Source: Clostridia bacterium (lineage in GTDB: Bacteria; Bacillota; Clostridia; Oscillospirales; Acutalibacteraceae). Taken from it: 33,486 nt of DNA. The DNA is taken from positions 1 through 33,486 of the forward strand of contig JAGAMK010000011.1 in the NCBI GenBank assembly GCA_017624735.1. Reading direction: 5' to 3'. This document shows, piece by piece, positions 15,494-25,613 of the stretch; positions within the stretch are counted from its first letter, which is position 1, and every line of letters starts with the position of its first letter. Position numbers and translations under genes: made by a program. The notes under the pieces are model-generated. The model was not told the DNA's origin and ran no database searches. It was given only the letters and a program-made list of their open reading frames with translations.

Positions 15494-15565
15494 GTTTGCG
15501 TAACTGACGGATTTTGTGGATTACCACAAGGGAACGCGAACTGCATTAAGCCGACCGTCTGGGCA
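15494..15565 (+). promoter_or_regulatory. ZTP riboswitch (pfl motif)
   Basis: The sequence matches the pfl-motif layout. P1 is GCGT/ACGC (15498-15501 with 15534-15537). P2 is TTGTGG-ATTA-CCACAA (15514-15529). AAGGGAACGC is the conserved junction. The 3' domain is GCCGACCGTCTGGGCA (15550-15565), with a short GCC/GGC stem. GACGG (15506-15510) pairs with CCGTC (15555-15559) as the pseudoknot. This class binds ZTP/ZMP, which accumulates when 10-formyl-THF is short. The 3' strand of P3 overlaps the 5' arm of the terminator (from 15563), so ligand binding should favour read-through (an ON switch). The downstream genes make formate and 10-formyl-THF. Confidence 0.92.
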
Positions 15566-15608
15566 ATTCAACTTATGATTTTTGAGTTGAATTGCTCTTT
15601 TTGTTTTT
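15563..15608 (+). terminator. Riboswitch-controlled intrinsic terminator
   Basis: GCAATTCAACT (15563-15573) and AGTTGAATTGC (15585-15595) form a perfect 11-bp stem followed by TCTTTTTGTTTTT. Its first bases are the conserved GGGCA end of the ZTP aptamer, so the two structures exclude each other. Confidence 0.92.
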
Positions 15609-15687
15609 ATTGTGACCATTGATAATTGCAAATACGATTTAATCAACGGTTACTTTCTGCTGATGTATTTGATATAGGAGGAGAATT

Positions 15688-17919
15688 ATGGAACATAACA
15701 ATTGGAACGGATTTAATAAAGGTGTATGGCAGGATGAAATCAATGTTCGTGACTTCATTCAGCAAAACTATAAAGAATATAAGGGTGATGATAGTTTCCT
15801 TGCAGGTGCAACACCTCGTACAGATGCTATGATGAAGAAACTCAACTCACTTTTTGCTCTTGAAAGACAATACGGCGGTGTGCTTGATATTGACACAACA
15901 ACAGTATCATCACTTACAAGTTACTTGCCGGGTTATATTGATAAGGCAAATGAGCTTATCGTTGGTATGCAGACAAACCGTCCTTTAAAGCGTGGTGTTA
16001 ACCCATTCGGTGGTATGAGAATGGTGCGTCAGGCTTGTGAGGCTTATGGCTATAAGCTCAGCGATAAGGTTGAAGAAGAATTTAAATTCAGAACAACTCA
16101 TAATGATGGTGTTTTCCGTGCCTATACTGACGAAATGCGTGCTGCTCGTAAGTGTCACGTAATTACAGGTCTTCCTGATGCTTATGGTCGTGGTAGAATT
16201 ATCGGTGACTACCGTAGAGTTGCTCTTTACGGTGTTGACCGTCTTATTGAAGAAAAGAAAAAAGATAAAGCAGCTTGTGGATTAGGTGATTTACAGACAA
16301 ATAACATCCGTTTGTCAGAAGAACTTTTCCAGCAGATTGCCTTTTTAGGCTATCTCAAAGAAATGGCTGCAATGTACGGATTTGACATCAGCGGACCTGC
16401 AAAAAATGCTCGTGAAGCAATTCAGTGGACATATTTTGCATACCTTGCAGCAATTAAAGAACAGAACGGTGCAGCTATGTCATTGGGAAGAGTAAGTACA
16501 TTTTTTGATATTTACATTGAAAGAGATATTGCAAGAGGTGTGCTTACAGAAGAAAGTGCTCAGGAGCTTATGGATGATTTTGTTATGAAACTCCGTATTG
16601 CACGTCATCTTCGTACTCCTGAATATAACGAGCTTTTCGGTGGCGACCCAATGTGGATTACTGAGGCAGTTGGTGGTATGGGTGAGGACGGAAGAACTCT
16701 TGTTACAAAGAACAGCTTCAGAATGCTCAATACTCTTTATACTCTCGGCTCATCACCGGAACCAAATCTTACAATTCTTTGGTCAACTTCTCTTCCCGAA
16801 AACTTCAAGAGATTCTGTGCAAAGGTTTCAAAAGATACTGATTCAATCCAGTATGAAAATGATGATGTAATGAGACCAATTTATGGCGATGACTATGCTA
16901 TTGCGTGTTGTGTTTCTGCTATGAAAATTGGTAAACAGATGCAGTTCTTCGGCGCTCGTTGTAACCTTGCAAAACTCTTGCTTATTGCAATTAACGGTGG
17001 TTACGACACAACAAGCCAGATGCATATAGGTCCACAGATGCCTGTTATGGACGGTGAAAAACTCGATTTTGATGAACTTATGGAACGTTTTCAGGTTTAT
17101 ATCGAATGGCTCAGCCATCTCTATGTAAATACAATGAACGTTATCCACTATATGCACGATAAATATGCTTACGAGAAAATTCAGATGGCTCTTCACGACA
17201 CAGATGTTGAAAGATTTATGGCATTTGGTATTGCAGGCCTTTCAGTTGTTGCAGACTCACTCAGTGCAATTAAATTCGCAGAAGTTAAGCCTGTTAAGGA
17301 TGAAAACGGATTTATCACAGAATTTAAAACTGTTGGTGAGTTCCCTAAATATGGTAATGATGATGACCGTGTTGACCTTATTGCAAAGGATATGGCACAT
17401 CGTGTAATTACTGCTCTTCGTCAGACACCTACATACAGAAACGCAATTCATACACTTTCTGTACTTACAATCACATCAAATGTTATGTACGGTAAAAACA
17501 CTGGTGCAACACCTGACGGAAGAAAGAATGCAGAGCCATTTGCCCCCGGTGCTAACCCAATGCATAACCGTGAAGAGAATGGTGCGTTGGCATCTCTTAA
17601 CTCTGTTGCAAAAATCAGCTATGACGACTGCCGTGACGGTATTTCAAATACATTCTCAATTACTCCTGAAGCACTTGGCAGAGACGATGATGAAAGAGTA
17701 ACAAACCTTGTTGCAATTCTTGACGGATATTTCGCAAAGAAAGCACATCATATCAATGTAAATGTTCTTAATCGTGAGACACTCATGGATGCTTATGAAA
17801 ATCCTGAAAAATATCCAAACCTTACAATCCGTGTTTCAGGTTACGCAGTTAACTTCAATAAACTCTCAAAGGCACAGCAGAGAGAGGTTATCAGCAGAAC
17901 ATTCCACGAGGCAATGTAA
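15688..17919 (+). CDS. pflB: Formate C-acetyltransferase (pyruvate formate-lyase)
   Basis: PFL converts pyruvate and CoA to acetyl-CoA and formate using a glycyl radical. The 743-residue protein has the catalytic cysteine pair (C407-C408 in [13 protein letters not shown]) and the C-terminal radical site [13 protein letters not shown] (G718). The length matches the family. An AGGAGGAG site lies close to the ATG. The gene follows a ZTP riboswitch and is 2 bp ahead of its activase. The codon pattern (many AAA, GTT and CTT codons, few rare ones) suggests high expression. In this operon its formate would feed Fhs directly. Confidence 0.97.
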   Translation: MEHNNWNGFNKGVWQDEINVRDFIQQNYKEYKGDDSFLAGATPRTDAMMKKLNSLFALERQYGGVLDIDTTTVSSLTSYLPGYIDKANELIVGMQTNRPLKRGVNPFGGMRMVRQACEAYGYKLSDKVEEEFKFRTTHNDGVFRAYTDEMRAARKCHVITGLPDAYGRGRIIGDYRRVALYGVDRLIEEKKKDKAACGLGDLQTNNIRLSEELFQQIAFLGYLKEMAAMYGFDISGPAKNAREAIQWTYFAYLAAIKEQNGAAMSLGRVSTFFDIYIERDIARGVLTEESAQELMDDFVMKLRIARHLRTPEYNELFGGDPMWITEAVGGMGEDGRTLVTKNSFRMLNTLYTLGSSPEPNLTILWSTSLPENFKRFCAKVSKDTDSIQYENDDVMRPIYGDDYAIACCVSAMKIGKQMQFFGARCNLAKLLLIAINGGYDTTSQMHIGPQMPVMDGEKLDFDELMERFQVYIEWLSHLYVNTMNVIHYMHDKYAYEKIQMALHDTDVERFMAFGIAGLSVVADSLSAIKFAEVKPVKDENGFITEFKTVGEFPKYGNDDDRVDLIAKDMAHRVITALRQTPTYRNAIHTLSVLTITSNVMYGKNTGATPDGRKNAEPFAPGANPMHNREENGALASLNSVAKISYDDCRDGISNTFSITPEALGRDDDERVTNLVAILDGYFAKKAHHINVNVLNRETLMDAYENPEKYPNLTIRVSGYAVNFNKLSKAQQREVISRTFHEAM

Positions 17920-17921
17920 TT

Positions 17922-18635
17922 ATGAATTCTGTTGTAGGACAAGTTCATTCAATTCAGAGCCTTGGTACTGTTGATGGTCCGGGATTGCGATTCGTAGTTT
18001 TTCTTCAGGGTTGCAATCTCCGTTGTGGATGCTGCCATAATCCCGATACTTGGGAAATGCAGAGTGATAAGCAGTTTACAGCCGAGGAAATCGTAGAGAA
18101 AGCCTTGCATTATAAAGAATATTTTGGTGAAAAAGGTGGTATAACCCTTTCAGGTGGTGAGCCACTTTTACAAGCCGAATTTTGCTACGAAATATTTAAG
18201 CTTTGTCACGAAAATGGTATCAACACCTGTCTTGATACATCGGGTAGTATTCTCAACGATAAGGTTAAAACCTTATTGACTGAAGCCGACCGAGTTCTGC
18301 TTGATATTAAATATACGGACAATGATTTGTATATAAAAAATGTTGGTTGCTCGCTTGAAAAACCATTGGAATTTTTGTATTATTTAAATGAGCAGAATAT
18401 TCCTGTTACATTAAGACAGGTTATTATTCCAACGCTTAATGATAACGAGGAGAACATTCAAAAACTCAACGAAATTATTAAAAACCATTCTTGTATTGAT
18501 AAAGTTGAACTTTTACCATTCAAGAAAATTTGTCAGACTAAATATGACAATATGCAGATTCCTTTTCCTATGGCAAATATTCCCGTTCCCACAAAGGATG
18601 GGATGAATATGTTAAATAAATTACTGATAATATAA
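17922..18635 (+). CDS. pflA: Pyruvate formate-lyase activating enzyme (radical SAM)
   Basis: PflA uses a [4Fe-4S] cluster and SAM to install the glycyl radical on PFL. The 237-residue protein has the radical SAM cluster motif C31-x3-C35-x2-C38 in [20 protein letters not shown]-binding [11 protein letters not shown] segment and the [19 protein letters not shown]-terminus of the family are also present. It starts 2 bp after pflB and is surely co-translated. The segment between the second and third cluster cysteines is G-C, giving an extra adjacent cysteine, which does not disturb the spacing. Confidence 0.96.
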   Translation: MNSVVGQVHSIQSLGTVDGPGLRFVVFLQGCNLRCGCCHNPDTWEMQSDKQFTAEEIVEKALHYKEYFGEKGGITLSGGEPLLQAEFCYEIFKLCHENGINTCLDTSGSILNDKVKTLLTEADRVLLDIKYTDNDLYIKNVGCSLEKPLEFLYYLNEQNIPVTLRQVIIPTLNDNEENIQKLNEIIKNHSCIDKVELLPFKKICQTKYDNMQIPFPMANIPVPTKDGMNMLNKLLII

Positions 18636-18654
18636 ATTCAGGAGGAAAATTATT

Positions 18655-20325
18655 ATGCTTTCAGACATTCAAATCGCACAACAAACACCTTGCTTACCAA
18701 TTACAGAAATTGCAAAAAAACTCAACATTGACGCTGATGACCTTGAACTCTACGGCAAGTACAAGGCAAAACTCCCACTTTCTCTTAATAAAAAATACGC
18801 AGACAGAGAAAACGGAAAACTTATCCTTGTAACTGCTATTAACCCAACACCCGCAGGTGAGGGTAAAACAACTATTACAGTTGGTCTTGGTCAGGCTATG
18901 AACAAAATCGGCAAAAATGCTTGTATCGCACTTCGTGAGCCATCAATGGGACCTGTTTTCGGTGTTAAAGGTGGTGCAGCAGGTGGCGGATATTCACAGG
19001 TTATCCCTATGGAAGATATCAATCTTCATTTTACAGGTGATATGCACGCAATTACTGCTGCAAACAATCTTCTTTGTGCTATTATCGACAACCATATGCA
19101 ACAGGGTAACGATTTGAGAATCGACCAGAGAAGAATTCTTTTTAAACGTTGTCTTGATATGAATGACCGTGCTCTTCGTAATGTAATTGTTGGTCTTGGT
19201 GGTAAAGTTAACGGTGTTCCTCGTGAAGATGGATTTATGATTACTGTTGCAAGTGAAATTATGGCTATTCTCTGTCTTGCAACAGATATCCCTGACCTTA
19301 AAACAAGACTTGGTAACATTCTTGTTGCTTATACTCTTGATAATACACCTGTTTATGCAAAGGATTTGAATGCAGTTGGCGCTATGGCAGCACTTCTCAA
19401 AGATGCAATCAAGCCAAACCTTGTGCAGACTCTTGAAAATACACCTGCAATTATGCACGGTGGACCATTTGCAAATATTGCTCACGGTTGTAACTCTGTT
19501 ACTGCTACAAAACTCGCTCTTAAACTTGCTGATTACTGTATTACAGAAGCAGGTTTCGGTGCAGACCTTGGTGCTGAAAAATTCCTTGACATCAAGTGCC
19601 GTTATGCAGGTCTTAAGCCTGAATGTATTGTTGTTGTTGCCACAATTCGTGCTCTTAAATATAATGGTGGTGTTGCTCGTGCAGATTTACAGAACGAAAA
19701 TGTTGACGCACTTAAAAAGGGTATCGTAAACCTTAAAACTCATATAGAAAATATGAGAAAATACAATGTACCTGTTGTTGTTGCAATTAACAAATTCCAC
19801 ACAGATACAGATGCAGAAATTGCATACATCAAAGAATTCTGTGAAGAAATGCAAGTTCCTGTATCTCTTGCAGAAGTTTTCGCAAAGGGTGGCGAAGGTG
19901 GTATGGACCTTGCCGAAAAAGTTTGTGCAGTTATCGACGAAGGCAAAGCAGATTTCGCACCACTCTATGATGAAAAACTTTCAATCAAAGAAAAACTTAA
20001 CACAATTGCAAAAGAGATTTACCGTGCAGATGGCGTAATCTTTACAGCAGCCGCAGAAAAGGCAATTAAGGATATTGAGGCTCTTGGTCAGGATAAACTT
20101 CCTGTTTGTGTTGCGAAGACACAGTATTCACTTTCAGACGACCCGACAAAGCTTGGTAAACCTGAAAACTTTATGATGACTGTCCGTGAAGTAAAACTCA
20201 GTGCAGGTGCAGGCTTCATCGTTTGCCTTACAGGTGACATCATGACAATGCCCGGACTTCCAAAAGTACCTGCAGCATATAAAATTGATGTGGATGCTGA
20301 CGGCAAAATTGATGGATTATTCTAA
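18655..20325 (+). CDS. fhs: Formate-tetrahydrofolate ligase (10-formyl-THF synthetase)
   Basis: Fhs joins formate to THF with ATP to give 10-formyl-THF, needed for purines and initiator fMet-tRNA. The 556-residue protein has the P-loop TPAGEGKTT (65-73), and the family segments [19 protein letters not shown] and [20 protein letters not shown] are visible. The length is normal. A strong AGGAGGAAAA site precedes the ATG, 19 bp after pflA. As the third gene behind the ZTP riboswitch, it makes the operon a pyruvate-to-formyl-folate module. A bidirectional terminator follows. Confidence 0.97.
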   Translation: MLSDIQIAQQTPCLPITEIAKKLNIDADDLELYGKYKAKLPLSLNKKYADRENGKLILVTAINPTPAGEGKTTITVGLGQAMNKIGKNACIALREPSMGPVFGVKGGAAGGGYSQVIPMEDINLHFTGDMHAITAANNLLCAIIDNHMQQGNDLRIDQRRILFKRCLDMNDRALRNVIVGLGGKVNGVPREDGFMITVASEIMAILCLATDIPDLKTRLGNILVAYTLDNTPVYAKDLNAVGAMAALLKDAIKPNLVQTLENTPAIMHGGPFANIAHGCNSVTATKLALKLADYCITEAGFGADLGAEKFLDIKCRYAGLKPECIVVVATIRALKYNGGVARADLQNENVDALKKGIVNLKTHIENMRKYNVPVVVAINKFHTDTDAEIAYIKEFCEEMQVPVSLAEVFAKGGEGGMDLAEKVCAVIDEGKADFAPLYDEKLSIKEKLNTIAKEIYRADGVIFTAAAEKAIKDIEALGQDKLPVCVAKTQYSLSDDPTKLGKPENFMMTVREVKLSAGAGFIVCLTGDIMTMPGLPKVPAAYKIDVDADGKIDGLF

Positions 20326-20375
20326 AAATCAAATAATAATCGGTATGTCGGGGTCTTGACCCAGACATTGTTATA

Positions 20376-20419
20376 TAAAAATATCCACCCTCAATTTGAG
20401 AGTGGATATTTTTGTTTTT
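20376..20419 (+). terminator. Terminator between convergent fhs and the LRR-dockerin gene
   Basis: AAAAATATCCAC pairs with GTGGATATTTTT around an inner CTCAA/TTGAG stem and is followed by a T-rich tail (GTTTTTAGTTTT). The minus strand also ends in a T run, so it probably serves both genes. A separate small hairpin (GGGTC/GACCC inside TGTC/GACA) lies at 20346-20367. Confidence 0.88.
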
Positions 20420-20423
20420 AGTT

Positions 20424-22769
20424 TTAAATCATTTCATTCATATACAAATCTGCATAAATTGCATCAAATCCATCGACAGCACCATCACAAGTCATATCGG
20501 CAGCGATTGACTGTTCTTTTGTTGGTTGTGATGTTGTGTTTGTAATATTTGTCATAGTTGTATAGTCACTATCACTTACGGATACATCACCATTCATATC
20601 ACCCATTTGAACAAATGGGAATTTAAGAGAATTAGCAGTTGTTTCAGCCATTGAACCTTTATATCCGTAAATTGTAACATAAGCTTCAGAATCAAAAACA
20701 TTTGAAAAGTCAGCGGTTACAGTTCTTGGAACAACCATTGATTCAAGGCTTGTGCAACCATAAAATACATAAGAAGCAAATTTTTGGAATCCCTCTTGAA
20801 GCACAATATGTTTCAGGTTCGTACAGTTTTGGAAAGCATAGCCATAGATATTTGTTACTGTATTTGGAACATCGATTTTTTCAAGAGATTTACAATTATA
20901 AAAACTTTGATATCCTATGTAAGTCAAACCTTGGTTCAATTTGATATTTTGCAAGGATGTGCAACCATAAAACGCATAGTTACCCATTGTAGTAATAGAG
21001 TCAGGACAAGAATAACTTTTGAGAGCTGTACAATTATAAAAGAGGTTAGAAGCAATATCAGTTACCTGCGAGTCTGAGCTATATTCGATTCCTTCAAGGT
21101 TTTTACAAGTTGTAAAAGCACTGCTGTATATGTATAGCACATTTTCAGGAATGATAATTTTCTTCAGATTAGAACAGTTTTCAAAGGCGTTGGAAGAAAT
21201 TGTCTTTACTGTATCTGGGACTTCAAAAACATCATATTGGTCCAGAATGTTTTTATAAAGAGAGGTTTTCTCTGCATTGTACAGAATACCATCTTCTGCA
21301 CTGTATGTTGTATTTCCTTCATCAAACACAAAGTTTTCCATAGCAGTACAGCCAGTGAATATGTCATATTGAATAGAAGAAACACTTGCAGGGAATTTAA
21401 CTTCTTTTAAACTTGTACAGTTTTTAAATACTCCGGAATTAAGAGTTCTAACACCATCACCCATAATAACATCTGTCAATGAAGAACATCCCGTAAAGGC
21501 CTCATTTCCAATAGTCTTGACAGACCCCGGAATAACAACTCTTTCAAGAGCAGTGTTATGCATAAACGCCCATTCTATAATTTCAGTTGCACCATATTCA
21601 ATAATGATTTCCTTAAGTTTTGGTGAATTGGAGAATGTACCTTGATTTATAATTTTAACTGTACCCGGTATTGTAACCCTTTCTAAATTGCTACATTCGT
21701 TAAATGCTCGAACAGAAATCTCGGTTAATGTTGCCGGAAAAGATACAGTTTTGATATAATCATTATATTCAAATGCTTTCCACCCAATTGTTGTAACGGT
21801 ATATCCGTCGATTTCGGATGGGATAATCAAGTGTTCGGCAGTAGACTTTGTTCCTGTGATTTCAATTGTTTTTTTTGTTTCTGAAATAACAGAATATTCA
21901 TATCTGATATTAGCGGGGATTGATACAAAAGGATTACCATTTGTGGTAGCATATGTTTCAGCCCATGAACCTGCACAACCGTAAATTGTTGATGTTGTAG
22001 GGAAGGCACCATTATCAAGTATTGTTACATCTTGTTCAATAACAACTTTTGATAGGTTAGTACAATCTTTAAAAGCATCCTTTTCAACTGCTATGTAGTC
22101 GCGGATTGTAATTTCTGTCAAAGCAGAACAACCTTGAAAAGCACCGGTTTCAATTCGCTGTGTACCATATCTCAAAGAAACGGAAACCAGATTTTTGCAA
22201 TCTGCAAAGGCATATTTTGAAATAGTGCTTATTGAGGCAGGGATTAGAATAGAAGTGATACCTGTGTTTCTGAAAGCATTGGCATCGATGGTTGCAATTT
22301 TACTGGGAAACACCACATCGGTAAGAGATTTACAGTTTTCGAAAGCACTGTACCCGATATATGTTGTATTAGACGGAATGTCACAATCATACAGATTGAT
22401 GCAATCCTTAAACGCAGAAATATCAATGGTTTCTATTGTGTATGGCAGACTTGCTTTTTTTAGGTTTGTACAACCTTCAAAGGCTGAAATACCAATATGT
22501 TTTATACCGCTTTTCAATGTTACTTGTTCGAGAGTTTCGTTGCCGTAAAAGGCACTGCTGCCAACTTCAATAACGTCATAACCATCAATAGTATAAGGAA
22601 CGGTAACAGATGTTTCATTACCATTGTAGCTAGTGATAGTTGCCTGATTATCTTCGTTCAGTGTGTAATCAAATTCGGTTTCGGAAGCATATGCTGTAAT
22701 TTCCGATAAAGGAAAAACAGAGACAAATACGAGTATAGCAAGTAAAAATGACAGTATTTTCCTCGTCAT
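20424..22769 (-). CDS. Secreted BspA-type leucine-rich repeat protein with C-terminal dockerin
   Basis: This 781-residue protein starts with a signal peptide (about 1-28; cleavage likely after AYA). About two long blocks of LRR_5/BspA-type repeats follow. Each unit is about 23 residues, built on a pattern like I-x-x-x-A-F-x-x-C-x-x-L-x-x-V-x-L-P. Spacer segments such as YEYSVISETKKTIEITG separate the blocks. The last 60 residues form a type I dockerin-like module with two calcium-loop repeats: GDMNGDVSVSDSDY and ADMTCDGAVDGFDA. BspA repeats mediate binding or adhesion, and a dockerin would attach the protein to a cohesin-bearing scaffold. No cohesin is in the window. AAGGAG lies 8 bp before the ATG. 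Confidence 0.9.
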   Translation of the reverse strand: MTRKILSFLLAILVFVSVFPLSEITAYASETEFDYTLNEDNQATITSYNGNETSVTVPYTIDGYDVIEVGSSAFYGNETLEQVTLKSGIKHIGISAFEGCTNLKKASLPYTIETIDISAFKDCINLYDCDIPSNTTYIGYSAFENCKSLTDVVFPSKIATIDANAFRNTGITSILIPASISTISKYAFADCKNLVSVSLRYGTQRIETGAFQGCSALTEITIRDYIAVEKDAFKDCTNLSKVVIEQDVTILDNGAFPTTSTIYGCAGSWAETYATTNGNPFVSIPANIRYEYSVISETKKTIEITGTKSTAEHLIIPSEIDGYTVTTIGWKAFEYNDYIKTVSFPATLTEISVRAFNECSNLERVTIPGTVKIINQGTFSNSPKLKEIIIEYGATEIIEWAFMHNTALERVVIPGSVKTIGNEAFTGCSSLTDVIMGDGVRTLNSGVFKNCTSLKEVKFPASVSSIQYDIFTGCTAMENFVFDEGNTTYSAEDGILYNAEKTSLYKNILDQYDVFEVPDTVKTISSNAFENCSNLKKIIIPENVLYIYSSAFTTCKNLEGIEYSSDSQVTDIASNLFYNCTALKSYSCPDSITTMGNYAFYGCTSLQNIKLNQGLTYIGYQSFYNCKSLEKIDVPNTVTNIYGYAFQNCTNLKHIVLQEGFQKFASYVFYGCTSLESMVVPRTVTADFSNVFDSEAYVTIYGYKGSMAETTANSLKFPFVQMGDMNGDVSVSDSDYTTMTNITNTTSQPTKEQSIAADMTCDGAVDGFDAIYADLYMNEMI

Positions 22770-22800
22770 ACATAAGACTCCTTTTTATTATTATAAATAT

Positions 22801-22829
22801 ATTATAGTGATAAAAAATTAACAATTCAA
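22801..22829 (-). promoter_or_regulatory. Promoter of the LRR-dockerin gene
   Basis: On the minus strand TTGAAT (22829-22824) and TATAAT (22806-22801) are 17 bp apart, with the start expected about 25 bp upstream of the ATG at 22769. Confidence 0.7.
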
Positions 22830-22902
22830 TGGAACAAATTCACAAATTAATTGTAGACGGTTTGTGCAGATTTATTTACACATTTGTGCTTTGCATTTTT
22901 TA

Positions 22903-22931
22903 TTGACATCTTCGCTTTATAATTGTATAAT
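22903..22931 (+). promoter_or_regulatory. Promoter of the alaS operon
   Basis: Perfect TTGACA (22903-22908) and TATAAT (22926-22931) hexamers are 17 bp apart. Only about 30 nt of leader separates the predicted start from the alaS ATG, too short for a T-box. Confidence 0.85.
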
Positions 22932-22967
22932 TTATAGGATAATTTTTATATAATAGGAGTAGTCTGT

Positions 22968-25601
22968 ATGAAATGGACAGGTCTTAATGAATTAAGAGAA
23001 AAATACCTTGCATTCTTTGAAAGCAAAGACCATTTGCGTCTTCCAAGCTTTTCACTTGTGCCACAGGGTGACAAGAGCATTTTGCTTATCAATGCAGGTA
23101 TGACACCAATGAAAAAATACTTTACAGGTGAGGTAACACCTCCTAAAAAGCGTGTTACAACTTGTCAGAAATGTATCCGTACACCCGATATTGAGAATGT
23201 TGGTAAAACGGCACGTCACGGAACATATTTCGAGATGCTCGGCAACTTCTCATTCGGTGATTATTTCAAACATGAAGCAACTGCATGGGCTTGGGAATTC
23301 TTCACAAAAGTTCTTGAAATCCCCGAAGAATTGCTTTATGTAAGTGTTTACCTTGAAGATGATGAGGCTTATGACATCTGGACTAAAGAAGTAGGCGTTG
23401 ACCCATCACACATGGTTCGTTTCGGTAAAGAAGATAACTTCTGGGAACACGGTGCAGGTCCTTGCGGTCCTTGTTCAGAAATCTATTTTGACCGTGGACC
23501 TGATAAAGGGTGTGGCAGTCCTGACTGTAAGGTTGGTTGCGAATGTGACCGCTTTATCGAAGTTTGGAACCTTGTTTTCACGCAGTTTGAAAACGACGGT
23601 AATAACAACTATACTCGCCTTGCAAATCCTAATATTGATACAGGTATGGGACTTGAACGTCTTGCTTGTATTATGCAGGATGTTGACAATCTCTTTGAGG
23701 TTGACACAGTTCAGAATATTATGAAGCATATTATTGATATTTCAGGTATTGAATATCATAAGGATGCTAAAAAAGATATATCACTCCGTGTTATTACTGA
23801 CCATATCCGTAGCACAACATTTATGGTTGGTGACGGTGTTCTTCCGTCAAACAGCGGTCGTGGTTATGTCCTTCGTCGTCTTCTTCGCCGTGCAGCTCGT
23901 CATGGAAGACTTATTGGTATTGACCGTCCATTCCTCGCTGAAGTTTGCGAAACAGTAATCAAGGAAAATGCGACTGCATATCCAAACCTTGTTGAAAAGC
24001 AGGATTACATCAAGAAAGTTATCGCTATGGAAGAAGAAAGCTTCTACAAGACTATCGATAGTGGTCTTGGTTTGCTTAACGAAATGATGGCAAACTCAAA
24101 GGACGGAGTTCTTTCAGGTGAAGATGCTTTCAAACTTCAGGATACTTTCGGTTTTCCAATTGATTTGACAAAAGAAATCGTTGCAGAAAACAATATGACA
24201 GTTGACGAAGAAAAGTTCAGAGTTCTTGTGGAAGAAGCAAGAATGAAAGCAAAATCAGTTAAACGCGACGGTGCTGAAACTGACTGGAGAAATACAGGAG
24301 TTTCATTCAAAGACATTACAAAAACAGAGTTTACTGGTTATACAGAAAATAACACAAATTCAACTGTTGTCGCTCTTGTTGCAAATGGTGAAAGAGTAGA
24401 TTTTGTTGAGTCAGGTGATGCAATTCTTGTTCTTGACAAAACATCTTTCTATGCAGAAAGTGGCGGACAAGCAGGGGATAAGGGTGTTATCACAATTGGC
24501 GACAGCACATTTGAAGTTGCCAACACCACAAAGGATGCTGACGGTGTTGTTCTTCATCACGGTACACTTACAGGTGATGCAATTAAAGTTGGCGATAGTG
24601 CAGTTTCTTCTTATGATGAAGAAAACAGAAAAGCTACAATGCGTAACCATACTTCTGCACACCTTCTTCAGGCAGCTTTGCGTTCAGTACTCGGCACTCA
24701 TGTTGAGCAGGCTGGTCAGCTTGTAGATGCTAACGAAGTTCGCTTCGACTTCACTCACTTTACCGGTATGACAGGGGATGAACTCAAAAAGGTTGAAGAC
24801 CTTGTTAATGAAGAAATCCTTAACGCAACAGAAATGCTTATCAAGGAAATGCATATTGATGAGGCAAAGGCTATGGGTGCTATGGCACTCTTCGGTGAAA
24901 AATACGGTGATGTTGTTCGTGTGGTTAAAGCAGGGGATTTCTCAACTGAACTCTGTGGTGGTACTCACGTTGACAATACAGGCAAAATTGGTCTTTTCAA
25001 GATTGTTTCTGAATCTTCAGTTGCAGCAGGTGTTCGTAGAATTCAGGCAGTAACAGGTAAAAACGTTCTTAAATACATTGAAGAAAAGAATAATCTTCTT
25101 TATGCAACAGCCGATGCTTTTAAAGTAGGTAATGTTTCTGCACTTCCACAGAAGGCAGTTGCAGTAGCAAATGACCTTAAAGCAAAGGATAAGGAAATAA
25201 CAAGTCTTAAAGCAGAAATCAACTCATTCAAAACTGCAGGAATTATGGCAGGTGCAGTTGATGTTAATGGTGTTCAGCTTGTAGTTTACTATGCAGGTGA
25301 ACTCGATGCAAACGGACTTCGCTCTATGGCTGAAACAGCAAGAGATTCTGCACCTAACACAGTTGCCGTTATTGCAGGTTCAAATGCAGAAAAAGGAACT
25401 TGCTCATTTGCTTGTGCTTGTGGTAAGGATGCGATTAGCCGTGGTGCTCACGCAGGAAATATTGTTCGTGAAGTTGCTAAAGTTGCCGGCGGTAGCGGTG
25501 GCGGTAAGCCCGATATGGCTATGGCAGGCGGCAAGGAAATCGCAAAGATTGACGATGCATTGATGTCAGCAAATGAAATCCTTAAATCAATGATTAAATA
25601 A
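22968..25601 (+). CDS. alaS: Alanyl-tRNA synthetase
   Basis: AlaS charges tRNA-Ala. The 877-residue protein has the class II catalytic core, with the N-terminal LREKYLAFFESKDH, NAGMTPMKKYFTG and RTPDIENVGKTARHGTYFEM segments. A cysteine-rich insert follows (GSPDCKVGCECDRF). The editing domain carries the zinc-binding HTSAH (H561, H565) and CGGTH (C663, H667). The C-terminal oligomerisation/C-Ala domain ends GGSGGGKPDMAMAGG. All expected domains are present at the usual length. It heads the alaS-HIT-comEC-holA-rnmV operon. Confidence 0.97.
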   Translation: MKWTGLNELREKYLAFFESKDHLRLPSFSLVPQGDKSILLINAGMTPMKKYFTGEVTPPKKRVTTCQKCIRTPDIENVGKTARHGTYFEMLGNFSFGDYFKHEATAWAWEFFTKVLEIPEELLYVSVYLEDDEAYDIWTKEVGVDPSHMVRFGKEDNFWEHGAGPCGPCSEIYFDRGPDKGCGSPDCKVGCECDRFIEVWNLVFTQFENDGNNNYTRLANPNIDTGMGLERLACIMQDVDNLFEVDTVQNIMKHIIDISGIEYHKDAKKDISLRVITDHIRSTTFMVGDGVLPSNSGRGYVLRRLLRRAARHGRLIGIDRPFLAEVCETVIKENATAYPNLVEKQDYIKKVIAMEEESFYKTIDSGLGLLNEMMANSKDGVLSGEDAFKLQDTFGFPIDLTKEIVAENNMTVDEEKFRVLVEEARMKAKSVKRDGAETDWRNTGVSFKDITKTEFTGYTENNTNSTVVALVANGERVDFVESGDAILVLDKTSFYAESGGQAGDKGVITIGDSTFEVANTTKDADGVVLHHGTLTGDAIKVGDSAVSSYDEENRKATMRNHTSAHLLQAALRSVLGTHVEQAGQLVDANEVRFDFTHFTGMTGDELKKVEDLVNEEILNATEMLIKEMHIDEAKAMGAMALFGEKYGDVVRVVKAGDFSTELCGGTHVDNTGKIGLFKIVSESSVAAGVRRIQAVTGKNVLKYIEEKNNLLYATADAFKVGNVSALPQKAVAVANDLKAKDKEITSLKAEINSFKTAGIMAGAVDVNGVQLVVYYAGELDANGLRSMAETARDSAPNTVAVIAGSNAEKGTCSFACACGKDAISRGAHAGNIVREVAKVAGGSGGGKPDMAMAGGKEIAKIDDALMSANEILKSMIK

Positions 25602-25613
25602 GAGGTGAATATT

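Noticed and set aside
18994-19485. Antisense open frame (163 codons) inside fhs
   Set aside because: It is the complement of a clear fhs gene with a Cys/Asn/Lys-rich nonsense product and no promoter or ribosome binding site.
20346-20367. Small hairpin (TGTC-G-GGGTC/GACCC-A-GACA) after fhs
   Set aside because: It has no T tail and no second copy. The following hairpin explains termination.
22800-22967. T-box leader for alaS
   Set aside because: The leader after the predicted start is about 30 nt, with no T-box sequence or terminator.
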